Assembly (NCBI GenBank): GCA_944384835.1
Contig: CALWUU010000016.1
Span: forward strand, 1-36,441
Direction: 5' to 3'
Origin: an uncultured Clostridia bacterium
GTDB lineage: Bacteria > Bacillota > Clostridia > Oscillospirales > Acutalibacteraceae
DNA: 36,441 nt
The position numbers and the translations under genes are program-made. Below the pieces are notes generated by a model, which saw only the letters and a program-made list of their open reading frames with translations, had not been told where the DNA came from and did not search any database. This document shows positions 1 to 7,712 of this stretch, piece after piece (position 1 is the first letter of the stretch; each line of letters starts with the position of its first letter).

Positions 1-2
1 AT

Positions 3-344
3 TTAATTCATAGGGAACCTGTTTTCCATTTGGAAAAAAAAGAACGTAAAAAGAAAAATAAAAAGAAAAAGAAAAGAAGTATTTTTTACTTCATACCTTT
101 TGTAAAAAAACGTGTTGATAAAAAAGAGGCAGAAGCAAAACGTCCGGCTTGGACGCCTGCTCCGAGAGAAGAATCCACTAAGAAATTGGAAAACGACTGG
201 ATTTTAGATTTTTACGGTTATGAACGCCGTCCGAAAGATAATACGAATATTCAGTCGGACGAACCTTATATTCCAAAAGTGGTGGATGTAGAACAGGAAA
301 ACACAACAGAAACTGATACACATAAAGATGAAATAGACCAATAA
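3..344 (+). CDS. C-terminal part of an unknown Lys-rich protein
   Basis: The reading frame is open from the left edge of the window, so this is probably the 3' end of a gene that starts outside it. A TTG at 30 could serve as a start, but no good ribosome binding site precedes it. The visible part has a very basic run (KKERKKKNKKKKKR), then a short hydrophobic patch (SIFYFIPFV) and a hydrophilic acidic tail ending in DEIDQ. No domain is recognised and no function is proposed. The basic patch could bind membrane phospholipid or nucleic acid, but that is only a possibility. The gene ends at a strong terminator. Confidence 0.5.
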   Translation, partial: LIHREPVFHLEKKERKKKNKKKKKRSIFYFIPFVKKRVDKKEAEAKRPAWTPAPREESTKKLENDWILDFYGYERRPKDNTNIQSDEPYIPKVVDVEQENTTETDTHKDEIDQ

Positions 345-387
345 TAAGAAGCAAACTCAAAACGAGTTTGCTTCTTATTATATTTTT
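345..387 (+). terminator. Rho-independent terminator
   Basis: A perfect 14-bp stem (TAAGAAGCAAACTC pairing with GAGTTTGCTTCTTA) with a 5-nt loop is followed by TTATATTTTT. It closes the first gene and separates it from the dps promoter. Confidence 0.85.
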
Positions 388-456
388 ATGGTATATGGAA
401 ATAAAAATGAGGCATGCTATCTAAAGTATGTTTTATTATAATTATTTAAAAAAGTA

Positions 457-485
457 TTTACAGCCTGTCTCAGAGATGTTATAAT
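457..485 (+). promoter_or_regulatory. sigma-A promoter of the Dps gene
   Basis: TTTACA at 457-462 and a perfect TATAAT at 480-485 are separated by 17 nt. The start codon lies about 40 nt downstream, and an inverted repeat covers the expected transcription start. Confidence 0.7.
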
Positions 486-488
486 TAT

Positions 489-504
489 GTTAGCATACGC
501 TAAC
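489..504 (+). promoter_or_regulatory. Possible operator of the Dps gene
   Basis: The perfect inverted repeat GTTAGC-ATAC-GCTAAC begins 3 nt after the -10 box, so it covers the expected transcription start and is well placed for a repressor. The TTAGC/GCTAA half-sites vaguely recall DtxR/IdeR-type sites, but the regulator cannot be named from the sequence. Confidence 0.45.
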
Positions 505-525
505 TTAATTGATTGGAGGTTTAAA

Positions 526-954
526 ATGGAAACAAAGTTAAATCAATTACTGGCAGATTTTGTTGTAGAATATCATAAACTACAAACATTTCACTGGTAT
601 GTAAAAGGAAAAGATTTCTTTACAGTTCATGCAAAACTGGAAGAATATTATGACCATGTAAATGAGAATATTGATGAGGTGGCCGAACATATTTTAATGT
701 TAAATATGAAACCATTGGCCTCTCTCCAAGAATTTTTAAAAGCATCTTCAATCACGGAAGTGCGCGGAGAATTTATTTGTTCTCAAGATATTTTGAAAGA
801 GGTTCTGAAGGATTTTGAATACCTTTTAAATGAGGTAAAAGAATTAAAAAAATATGCAGATGATCAGGAGCAGTATATAATTTCTGCCCTTATGGACAAT
901 TATATTTCACACTATACAAAAGCAGTTTGGATGCTCAAACAGCAGTCCGCATAA
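526..954 (+). CDS. dps: Dps-family ferritin-like protein
   Basis: This 142-residue protein belongs to the Dps branch of the ferritin fold: cytoplasmic dodecamers that oxidise Fe(II) with hydrogen peroxide, store the iron and protect DNA. The inter-subunit ferroxidase ligands are visible as His23 (FHWYVKG), His35, Asp50 and Glu54 (IDEVAEH), with the same 12/15/4 spacing as in E. coli Dps. The ATG at 526 is chosen because TTGGAGG lies just upstream; an in-frame ATG at 487 falls inside the promoter region. There is no long basic N-terminal tail, so non-specific DNA binding is uncertain. It is a single-gene unit with its own promoter, operator-like palindrome and terminator. Confidence 0.9.
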   Translation: METKLNQLLADFVVEYHKLQTFHWYVKGKDFFTVHAKLEEYYDHVNENIDEVAEHILMLNMKPLASLQEFLKASSITEVRGEFICSQDILKEVLKDFEYLLNEVKELKKYADDQEQYIISALMDNYISHYTKAVWMLKQQSA

Positions 955-977
955 TGAAATCTCATAAATAACCAATC

Positions 978-1010
978 AAAAAGCGGTACAGATTTTCTGT
1001 GCCGCTTTTT
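978..1010 (+). terminator. Terminator of the Dps gene
   Basis: A hairpin with AAAAAGCGGTACAG pairing to CTGTGCCGCTTTTT (one G-T wobble) and a 5-nt loop ends in a T run. Confidence 0.85.
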
Positions 1011-1123
1011 ATACTTAAAGTGGAAATTCTCTTTTTATGTACAAAGTAAATCTGTGTTTTAGCGTATTTTCGAGGTCATTCTTTGTTTATTCATTAACGA
1101 TTATTGAATTTTCCCCAAAGCTA

Positions 1124-2235
<1,112 letters not shown>

Positions 2236-2241
2236 TCAATC

Positions 2242-2294
2242 GAATATCAATAAAAAACAGGCATCTTTTGCGATGCCTGTTTTTATTGATATTC
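2242..2294 (+). terminator. Terminator of gap
   Basis: A very long, nearly perfect stem of about 23 bp (one bulged A) contains AACAGGCATC pairing with GATGCCTGTT around a TTTTGC loop, with T runs inside the 3' arm. It would terminate in either direction. Confidence 0.85.
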
Positions 2295-2412
2295 TGATAC
2301 GATATTTTATAGTATAAAAAAGAGCAGTTTCCTCAAACTATTAATATTATTTTGATTTTGTAACGAAAAAAATGCTAATTTGTAAAAAAGGTGTATATTT
2401 CTGGTTTTTTTG

Positions 2413-2442
2413 TTGACAGTTGAAACAATAAGACGCTATACT
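2413..2442 (+). promoter_or_regulatory. sigma-A promoter of the LCP gene
   Basis: A perfect TTGACA at 2413-2418 is followed after 18 nt by TATACT at 2437-2442. The start codon lies 47 nt further on. Confidence 0.75.
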
Positions 2443-2488
2443 ATTTAGAGCAATATACTAAACTCCATATATTTGAAAGAGTGATAAC

Positions 2489-3481
2489 ATGGCTAAGGGA
2501 ACAAGATATAGAGAAAATGCACCAAAACAAAAGAAAAAACTGGCATTGGGTTGGAAGATAGCAATTTCGGTTCTGAGTGTCATTTTAGCATTGGTCATAG
2601 CCGCATTTGCAGTCTTTTTCTATTATTTCGGTGGTTTAAAAACCACGTACCTGACAAACGATACAAGTCAGTTGGGAATAGATTCCCAAGTAGTAGAAGA
2701 CACCAGTGATAAAGACATTACAAATATTGCGTTGTTTGGTGTAGACTCAAGGGACCATGATGATACGGGACGTTCCGATGCATTGATGATTTTGTCTGTT
2801 GACAAAATGCACGGAAAAATTAAGCTGACCTCCATTGCGCGTGATACGAGAGTATACATTTCAGATATGGGCTATGATAAAATTGCACATGCCTATGCAT
2901 ATGGTGGTCCCGAGCTTTCCATCAAAACTATCAACCAAAATTTCAATACCAATATTCAAGAGTATGTCACAGTAAATTTTGACCAATTGGCAACTGTGAT
3001 TAATGCTTTGGGCGGCGTAACGCTGACCATTACGGAACAAGAGCGTATTTCTGCAAATGAAAACATTGCTGCTCTGGGAACAGGTACACTCATTCGGCAA
3101 TCAGGCACAGTTCTTTTAACAGGTGAACAAGCAGTTGGTTATGCCAGAATCCGTAACATAGACAGTGACAGTATGAGAGCACAGCGTCAAAGAAATGTAT
3201 TAAATGCTATCTTTGAACAAATGAAAGGAAAAAGTTCACTGGAATATGCAGAATTTATTCGTCTGCTGCTTCCGAATGTGGAAACTTCATTAGATTATGG
3301 TGACTTAATGGGACTTGCAACTATTATGTTCGGTTCTGTTACCATGGAAGAAATGGCATTTCCAAATGAAAACAGCAATGCAAGAGGCGGTATTTTTTAT
3401 TCAGACGGCGCTTGGTATTACGAATATGATCTAGATGTTGCATCACAACAATTATACCAGTTTATATACGAAGAAGAATAA
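2489..3481 (+). CDS. LytR-CpsA-Psr (LCP) family cell-wall glycopolymer transferase
   Basis: LCP proteins move undecaprenyl-linked anionic polymers (teichoic acids, capsule) onto peptidoglycan outside the membrane. This 330-residue protein has a short basic cytoplasmic start, one membrane helix (about residues 23-46) and an extracellular LCP domain (about 75-255). Signature segments are present: FGVDSRD, DTGRSDALMILSVD, SIARDTRVYI, DKIAHAYAYGGP, GGVTLTI and GYARIR followed by RAQRQRNVL. The Asp and Arg residues of these motifs bind the polyprenyl pyrophosphate head group and Mg2+ in the family. The ATG at 2489 follows GAAAGAGTG. It is a one-gene unit, and the polymer it transfers cannot be deduced here. 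Confidence 0.92.
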   Translation: MAKGTRYRENAPKQKKKLALGWKIAISVLSVILALVIAAFAVFFYYFGGLKTTYLTNDTSQLGIDSQVVEDTSDKDITNIALFGVDSRDHDDTGRSDALMILSVDKMHGKIKLTSIARDTRVYISDMGYDKIAHAYAYGGPELSIKTINQNFNTNIQEYVTVNFDQLATVINALGGVTLTITEQERISANENIAALGTGTLIRQSGTVLLTGEQAVGYARIRNIDSDSMRAQRQRNVLNAIFEQMKGKSSLEYAEFIRLLLPNVETSLDYGDLMGLATIMFGSVTMEEMAFPNENSNARGGIFYSDGAWYYEYDLDVASQQLYQFIYEEE

Positions 3482-3518
3482 AAAAAGCTTATGTTTCATT
3501 TGAAACATAAGCTTTTTT
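3481..3518. terminator. Bidirectional terminator between the LCP gene and folT
   Basis: An 18-bp perfect stem (AAAAAAGCTTATGTTTCA and its complement) with a tiny loop has an A run on one side and a T run on the other. It serves both converging genes. Confidence 0.85.
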
Positions 3519-3558
3519 GTTCCTATTTATCTAAAATGGGGAGAAGCAGAGATATTGT

Positions 3559-4185
3559 TTAGATAAAAGGAATGTATTTCTTTTCAGGTTTTGGAACCAG
3601 CTTCATTTTTGCTAATACTGGAATGAGTGCAGTGAACAGTAAATATAACATAATGCATTCAATTGGAAGCATAATAGCATTTTTAATAATACTGCTTGTC
3701 ATATAATACAAATATCCGTATTTACCGATGATGACACTCCAAACAGAACCTAACAGAACATTAATAAATAAATTTACAGTAAGTTTGGCCAGCACAATTC
3801 GAATGATGTTGATTTTAGAACGATAAAAAAACAAGGCGTATACTAAAGAGCCTAACATGGCTGACAATGTGTAACCGGGAAAAAATCCTCCTACCGGATG
3901 AAGTGCAAACCCGAGCAAATCAGCAATCATGCCGCCGCTTAGTGCAAGGAATGGTCCTCCAACCATTCCTATCACAGCACGGGACAGAAAGTCGAATTTA
4001 ATACGCAGATTATCACCAACCGGAATGAATAATGTACTGATTGCAACATCTAATGCGATGAGTACGCCAACAATTGCAATAATATGCAAAAATGTGTATT
4101 GCCTTGCGGCAGATTTCCAATAATACGGTGAAAAAATAGATTGATATATAGGCAAAGTTGATGTTTGCTGATTTTTCTTTAACAT
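3559..4185 (-). CDS. folT: ECF transporter S component, folate type
   Basis: A 208-residue substrate-binding membrane subunit of a group II energy-coupling-factor transporter; it would combine with a shared EcfA/EcfA'/EcfT module encoded elsewhere. About six hydrophobic helices are visible. The family-like segments SRAVIGMVGGPFLALSGG, ADLLGF and GGFFPGYTLSA match the FolT group. Folate as ligand is strongly supported by the THF riboswitch in its leader. The ATG at 4185 is chosen because AGGAGG (minus strand, 4192-4197) precedes it; a longer frame to 4242 runs into the riboswitch and is not credible. It is a single gene on the minus strand, ending at the terminator shared with the LCP gene. 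Confidence 0.88.
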   Translation of the reverse strand: MLKKNQQTSTLPIYQSIFSPYYWKSAARQYTFLHIIAIVGVLIALDVAISTLFIPVGDNLRIKFDFLSRAVIGMVGGPFLALSGGMIADLLGFALHPVGGFFPGYTLSAMLGSLVYALFFYRSKINIIRIVLAKLTVNLFINVLLGSVWSVIIGKYGYLYYMTSSIIKNAIMLPIECIMLYLLFTALIPVLAKMKLVPKPEKKYIPFI

Positions 4186-4190
4186 AAAAA

Positions 4191-4238
4191 CCTCCTCTAT
4201 GTCAGCAATTGTCATACACGTATGCCGCATAGAGGAGG
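4191..4238 (-). promoter_or_regulatory. Shine-Dalgarno sequestering hairpin of folT
   Basis: In the folT leader RNA, CCTCCTCTATG (from 4238-4228) is perfectly complementary to CATAGAGGAGG (from 4201-4191), which contains the folT ribosome binding site. When this 11-bp stem forms, translation start is hidden. It sits just after the THF aptamer and is probably the expression platform. Confidence 0.7.
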
Positions 4239-4259
4239 ACACTATTTTCTCCGGTATGC

Positions 4260-4356
4260 AGCAGCGGGATGCAAGCTTTGAACCGCAAGAAAACTTTTCG
4301 TCCGTTTGACAACTCCCCGTTCAAACGGCACTTAACGCTCAAAGCCTTACTCTGCT
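4260..4356 (-). promoter_or_regulatory. THF (tetrahydrofolate) riboswitch aptamer
   Basis: Read on the minus strand, the leader contains the conserved THF-aptamer blocks in order: GAGCGTTAAGTG, GGGGAGTTG, ACGAAAAG, GCGGT and GCATCCCGC. Closing stem P1 is AGCAG/CTGCT, and the next stem is GGCTTTGA/TCAAAGCT. These match the folT-type riboswitch I know from Firmicutes. Binding of reduced folate would be expected to lower folT expression, here most likely through the Shine-Dalgarno hairpin next to it. Confidence 0.88.
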
Positions 4357-4364
4357 TTGGCAAT

Positions 4365-4393
4365 ATTATACCAAGTTTTTCTTTCCAGTGCAA
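4365..4393 (-). promoter_or_regulatory. Promoter of the folT transcript
   Basis: On the minus strand TTGCAC (4393-4388) is followed after 17 nt by a perfect TATAAT (4370-4365). Transcription would begin at the 5' edge of the THF aptamer, which supports both calls. Confidence 0.75.
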
Positions 4394-4430
4394 CTGTCTG
4401 TTTTTACTTTACACTCATGCTGATAAAAAT

Positions 4431-4449
4431 GTAAATGATTCTTATTATA
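4431..4449 (+). promoter_or_regulatory. Fur-box-like site between folT and the mrp operon
   Basis: This 19-mer matches the classical Fur box GATAATGATAATCATTATC at 13 of 19 positions by my count. It shares a 15-nt identical string, AATGATTCTTATTAT, with the site at 15028-15046. It lies upstream of the folT promoter and about 130 nt upstream of the mrp promoter, so its target is unclear. Confidence 0.3.
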
Positions 4450-4574
4450 CTTGGTATTTTACACATAGAAAATGAACTTCTTTATATGTTGTTATCATAA
4501 CAGCAAAAAAGCATCTAATTTTAGTATAGTTTTCGTTATTTTTCATAGAAATTATCAATAAAAGGCTTGAGCTA

Positions 4575-4603
4575 TTGACATTCCTAGTGTTTTCTAGGAT
4601 AAT
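4575..4603 (+). promoter_or_regulatory. Promoter of the mrp operon with an internal palindrome
   Basis: A perfect TTGACA at 4575-4580 and GATAAT at 4598-4603 are 17 nt apart. The inverted repeat TCCTAG-TGTTTT-CTAGGA fills the spacer (4582-4599) and would place a dimeric repressor between the two boxes. A leader of about 130 nt follows before the first small gene. Confidence 0.6.
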
Positions 4604-4737
4604 TTAAGTTATTATATTAAGCAATTATGAAGATTTTGATTAAAAGTTCATAATTTGCTTACAATTATGAGTAGAGACATATGTAAAGTTATTCCAATTT
4701 GGTATTAATACAAGATAAAGTATTGGGGTTGTTCTAT

Positions 4738-4884
4738 ATGGTAAAAAAGGTGGCCTGTTTTTTTATTGCACTGGCTGCTATTGTAGGCATCTTGTTTTTA
4801 GTTCATGCAAAAGTAGATTCTTACCACGGTTCTGAAGAAGGTTCTCATGCGGCAGAACAAGTTGAGGGTAATGGCGGACATTAA
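4738..4884 (+). CDS. Small single-pass membrane protein at the head of the mrp operon
   Basis: A 48-residue product. After a short basic start (MVKK) there is one hydrophobic helix (about residues 4-21), then a hydrophilic tail rich in His, Glu and Gly that ends in EGNGGH. The ATG at 4738 follows TTGGGGTTG; a TTG at 4699 in the same frame has no ribosome site. It lies 47 nt before mrpE, behind the operon promoter, with no terminator between. No family is recognised. It may be an accessory subunit or assembly peptide of the antiporter, but nothing in the sequence proves that, and it could also be an exported peptide. Confidence 0.55.
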   Translation: MVKKVACFFIALAAIVGILFLVHAKVDSYHGSEEGSHAAEQVEGNGGH

Positions 4885-4931
4885 TATGTAAAGTATATTG
4901 ATTTGTTGTGTATCATAATTGAGGTGATGAA

Positions 4932-5396
4932 ATGTTTTTAATCTTTTTTGCGCTTTGGCTCATATTCAATGCAAAATTTACGCTTGAAATTTGTATTTTT
5001 GGTATTATACTTTCTGCACTGATGTACTTATTCATTTGGAAAGTGTTCGGCTATAAACCAAAATATGACTGGCTTATGGTGAAACTTTCTTTACGAGGAA
5101 TGAAATATTTTTTTATTTTAATTTGGGAAATTATCAAAGCGAACATAGCAGTATTAAAATTAATTTTCACACCAAAAGTAGAAGTAAAACCCAAATTGGT
5201 TTATTTTAAAGTGGATTTGGAAACCAATCTTGCAAAATTTTTTCTCGCAAATTCCATTACATTAACTCCGGGTACCATTACGGCGGATATTAACGATAAT
5301 GAATATTGCGTGCATGCTCTAGATGAAGATTTTTCCGGCGGTATGGATGAATCCACATTTGTGGAGCAGTTAAAAAAGATGGAGGAAAAACGATAA
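4932..5396 (+). CDS. mrpE: Mrp-type Na+/H+ antiporter subunit E (MnhE/MbhA-like)
   Basis: A small integral membrane subunit of the multi-subunit cation/proton antiporter in the cytoplasmic membrane. The 154-residue protein starts with two or three hydrophobic helices (FLIFFALWLIFNAKF and following). It then carries the typical MnhE soluble part with NLAKFFLANSITLTPGTIT near residues 98-116, a highly conserved family stretch. GAGGTG precedes the ATG. The stop codon overlaps the mrpF start by one base (TAATG), which points to translational coupling. In this operon, as in archaeal Mbh clusters, E, F and G come first; in the usual Bacillus mrp operon A comes first. Confidence 0.93.
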   Translation: MFLIFFALWLIFNAKFTLEICIFGIILSALMYLFIWKVFGYKPKYDWLMVKLSLRGMKYFFILIWEIIKANIAVLKLIFTPKVEVKPKLVYFKVDLETNLAKFFLANSITLTPGTITADINDNEYCVHALDEDFSGGMDESTFVEQLKKMEEKR

Positions 5397-5761
5397 TGTT
5401 TGAATACGTACCAACCGAATATGCGCGTATCTTTTTTATTGTATGCCTCATCGCTTTGACTGTCATTGCGTTGGTTTGCTTAGTCAGAGCCATTTTAGGA
5501 CCAAAATTTACAGACCGCATTATGGCAATTAACATGATAGGCACCAAAACATTATTGATGGTATGTGTGTTGGCGGTGTTATTGAAAGAAAGTTATCTTG
5601 TAGACGTCGCGATTGTTTACGCGCTGTTAAGTTTTCTGGCCGTAGTGATTTTGTCGAAATTAGTAGTTACGCGTTACAGAGTAAAGAAAAACCAACAAAA
5701 AGAACATACAGAACTACTAGATAAACCAAACCCAAAGAAGGAGGAACCGGACAATGATTAG
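5396..5761 (+). CDS. mrpF: Mrp-type antiporter subunit F (MnhF/MbhB-like)
   Basis: A 121-residue protein with three membrane helices. It has the family core ALVCLVRAILGPKFTDRIMA (about residues 24-43), then a helix with LVDVAIVYALLSFLAVV. It is longer than most MrpF proteins (about 90 residues) because of a charged cytoplasmic tail after residue 90 (KKNQQKEHTELLDKPNPKK). In the family the subunit packs with E and G at the end of the complex and is needed for assembly. The start overlaps the mrpE stop by one base and its end overlaps mrpG by eight bases. Confidence 0.93.
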   Translation: MFEYVPTEYARIFFIVCLIALTVIALVCLVRAILGPKFTDRIMAINMIGTKTLLMVCVLAVLLKESYLVDVAIVYALLSFLAVVILSKLVVTRYRVKKNQQKEHTELLDKPNPKKEEPDND

Positions 5762-6071
5762 ATTTATCATAGCAGCTGTTTTTATCGTAGCAGGTATTTT
5801 TGTTTTTGCAGCGGCAGCATTTGGCGTATTTAAATTCAAATATGTGTTAAACCGTATGCACGTAGCGGCAAAATGCGACTCTTTAGGAGCGTTGCTCATT
5901 TTAATCGGTTGTATGATTTTAGGCGGTTTTAGTTTTATGACTTTGAAGTTATTGTTAATTCTTCTTATTTTATGGGTCACAAGTCCCGTCGCGGCTCACC
6001 TTATTGTAAAAGCAGAAGTGAAAACACAAAATGAGGATGATTCTGATGAATATGAGGTGATTGGCAAATGA
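5754..6071 (+). CDS. mrpG: Mrp-type antiporter subunit G (MnhG/MbhC-like)
   Basis: A 105-residue, three-helix membrane subunit. The conserved MnhG segment is seen as RMHVAAKCDSLGALLILIG (about residues 34-52), followed by LLILWVTSPVAAHLIVKAE. An AAGGAGGAACC site precedes the ATG, which lies inside the end of mrpF (8-base overlap). Its own stop overlaps the next start as ATGA. It works only as part of the assembled antiporter; no catalytic role of its own is expected. Confidence 0.92.
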   Translation: MIRFIIAAVFIVAGIFVFAAAAFGVFKFKYVLNRMHVAAKCDSLGALLILIGCMILGGFSFMTLKLLLILLILWVTSPVAAHLIVKAEVKTQNEDDSDEYEVIGK

Positions 6072-6319
6072 TTATTTTGGAATTTGCACTGATTACATTT
6101 TTAATTGTTTGCGCAATTGCCTTTACTTTTTCTAAAAGATTACTTACTTCTGTTATTATCTTTATGGCTTACAGTTTGATTATGTCTATTATTTGGCTGA
6201 TTATGGAATCACCCGACCTTGCAATTACAGAAGCGGCGGTAGGTGCGGGCGTAACCAGTGTTCTACTCTTTTTGGCATTAAAGAAAGTAAACGCATTGAA
6301 AGGAAAAAAGGATGAGTAA
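6068..6319 (+). CDS. MbhD-like subunit (DUF4040; equals part of the MrpA C-terminus)
   Basis: An 83-residue, three-helix membrane protein. The segment WLIMESPDLAITEAAVGAG (about residues 42-60) is the hallmark of the MbhD/DUF4040 family. In Bacillus this module is fused to the C-terminal part of MrpA, while in archaeal Mrp/Mbh systems it is a separate gene, as here. The conserved acidic residues in this helix pair are thought to line the ion path in Mrp/Mbh structures. It overlaps mrpG (ATGA) and the next gene (8 bases), so its product is probably made in step with its neighbours. Confidence 0.88.
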   Translation: MIILEFALITFLIVCAIAFTFSKRLLTSVIIFMAYSLIMSIIWLIMESPDLAITEAAVGAGVTSVLLFLALKKVNALKGKKDE

Positions 6320-7337
6320 TTCAAATTATAATAAAGATAAAATACCCAGCACTCATTCAAAAGCGCCCTGGAATGCGTTTGTAGGTTGGGTAAACGGGGA
6401 TACCCCCGAAGATAAATTTGAAAAACCTGAATTATATCAAGCGCCTAAACAAAGTCATGACGCTCATAATGAAGAATCTGCTGTACAGCAAACGCCTATG
6501 CCGCAAGCAGAGAATGAACAGGAGTATAATACCGATCATACGGAGCAAGGTCACTTCCTATTAAAAGAAAAATTTACAAAATTTTATAAAGTATATATTG
6601 TGATCGCAGTTATTATCGGTTGTTTTGTAGTAGGAATATTGGCATATGCTGTATGCTGCTTGCCTCCATACGGCTATGCGGAAAATCCTGTTAATAATGA
6701 AGTATCTGAAAAATATTTGGAAGACGGTTTGGAAGACACCGGTGCTACGAATGCGGTTGCAGGTATGATTTTGGATTATCGTGCGTTTGATACCTTTGGT
6801 GAGTCTACCGTATTATTTGTAGCTGTTATTGCAGTTACCATGCTGATGAAACGCAGTATGAACAAAAAAGATGAGGAAGGGGAACGTCTTGTTGCCCATG
6901 AAACTGAAATTGATAAAAAAGATCAAAATCTTATTTTAAAATATGGCGCTATGATTTTGGTACCGTTTATTATTTTATTTGGCGTGTATGTTATTTTAAA
7001 CGGTCATATCTCGCCGGGCGGTGGTTTTTCCGGCGGCGCTATTATTGGCGGCGGACTTATGCTTTATGCCATGGCGTTTGGTCATGAAAAAATTTCCAAA
7101 ATTATTACGTACCGTTCCTTTACCGTTATTACCAGCTGTGCTTTGCTGACATATGCCGGCTGTAAGGCGTACTCGTTCTATACAGGCGCGAACCATCTTG
7201 GAGGAGATATTCCTAAAGGAATTGCAGGTGCGATATTAAGCGGCGGATTTATTTTACCGCTTAATATTTGTGTTGGTATTACTGTTGCATTTACCATGTA
7301 CGGTTTTTATTCACTATTTTCGAAAGGAGATATATAA
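6312..7337 (+). CDS. mrpB: MbhE-MnhB fusion subunit of the antiporter
   Basis: A 341-residue protein joining two modules. Residues 1-88 are a hydrophilic, Gln/Glu/His-rich cytoplasmic extension without a known domain. Residues 89-182 match MbhE, with LPPYGYAENPVN, LEDTGATNAVAGMILDYR and FDTFGESTVLF, which in Bacillus lies in the MrpA C-terminus. Residues 205-341 are MnhB, with the signature GHISPGGGFSGGAI at 231-244. The fusion keeps partners together that touch in the complex. The ATG at 6312 has GGAAAAAAGG upstream and overlaps the MbhD-like gene. The long N-terminal extension is unusual for either family and could be a docking or regulatory tail. Confidence 0.88.
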   Translation: MSNSNYNKDKIPSTHSKAPWNAFVGWVNGDTPEDKFEKPELYQAPKQSHDAHNEESAVQQTPMPQAENEQEYNTDHTEQGHFLLKEKFTKFYKVYIVIAVIIGCFVVGILAYAVCCLPPYGYAENPVNNEVSEKYLEDGLEDTGATNAVAGMILDYRAFDTFGESTVLFVAVIAVTMLMKRSMNKKDEEGERLVAHETEIDKKDQNLILKYGAMILVPFIILFGVYVILNGHISPGGGFSGGAIIGGGLMLYAMAFGHEKISKIITYRSFTVITSCALLTYAGCKAYSFYTGANHLGGDIPKGIAGAILSGGFILPLNICVGITVAFTMYGFYSLFSKGDI

Positions 7338-7340
7338 ACC

Positions 7341-7712
7341 ATGGAAGTCATTCTAGCTCACTACTATGACATTGCTGCCGTGATTTTATTTGGAATTGGT
7401 TTTCTTACTCTTTTATTGCATAGAAACTTAATCAAAAAAATCATTGGTCTGAATATTATGGATACTTCCATATTTCTATTTCTCGCTTCGAAAGGTTATA
7501 TCTTTGAACGTGTAGCGCCGATTGTCCAAGAGGGCGCTACCAATGCTGAGGCTTATATCAATCCGGTACCAAGCGGTTTGGTGCTTACCGGTATTGTTGT
7601 CAGCGTCAGCGTCAGCGCCTTTTTGTTAGCGTTAACACAACGTTTGTATAAAAAGTACAAAACCATTAATTTAGATGAAATTATTGTACTTGCGAAAAAG
7701 GAGGAGGAGTAA
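7341..7712 (+). CDS. mrpC: Mrp-type antiporter subunit C (NuoK-like)
   Basis: A 123-residue, three-helix membrane subunit homologous to NuoK of complex I. The conserved stretch IGLNIMDTSIFLFL (about residues 34-47) and the second family block with NPVPSGLVLTGIVVSVSV are present; the latter is the 'DPLPQALVLTAIVI' region of MrpC/MbhG. AAAGGAGATA lies before the ATG. The stop codon overlaps the mrpD start (TAATG). In the family it links MrpB-type and MrpD-type subunits. Confidence 0.93.
   Translation: MEVILAHYYDIAAVILFGIGFLTLLLHRNLIKKIIGLNIMDTSIFLFLASKGYIFERVAPIVQEGATNAEAYINPVPSGLVLTGIVVSVSVSAFLLALTQRLYKKYKTINLDEIIVLAKKEEE

Noticed and set aside
33-80. A-rich run in the first gene as a phase-variable tract
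   Set aside because: The run is broken by G residues encoding a Lys-rich segment; no long homopolymer or perfect repeat is present.
4183-4393. Minus-strand reading frames covering 4202-4393 and an upstream extension of folT to 4242
   Set aside because: They lie in the THF riboswitch and Shine-Dalgarno hairpin, have no ribosome site of their own, and are shadows of structured RNA.
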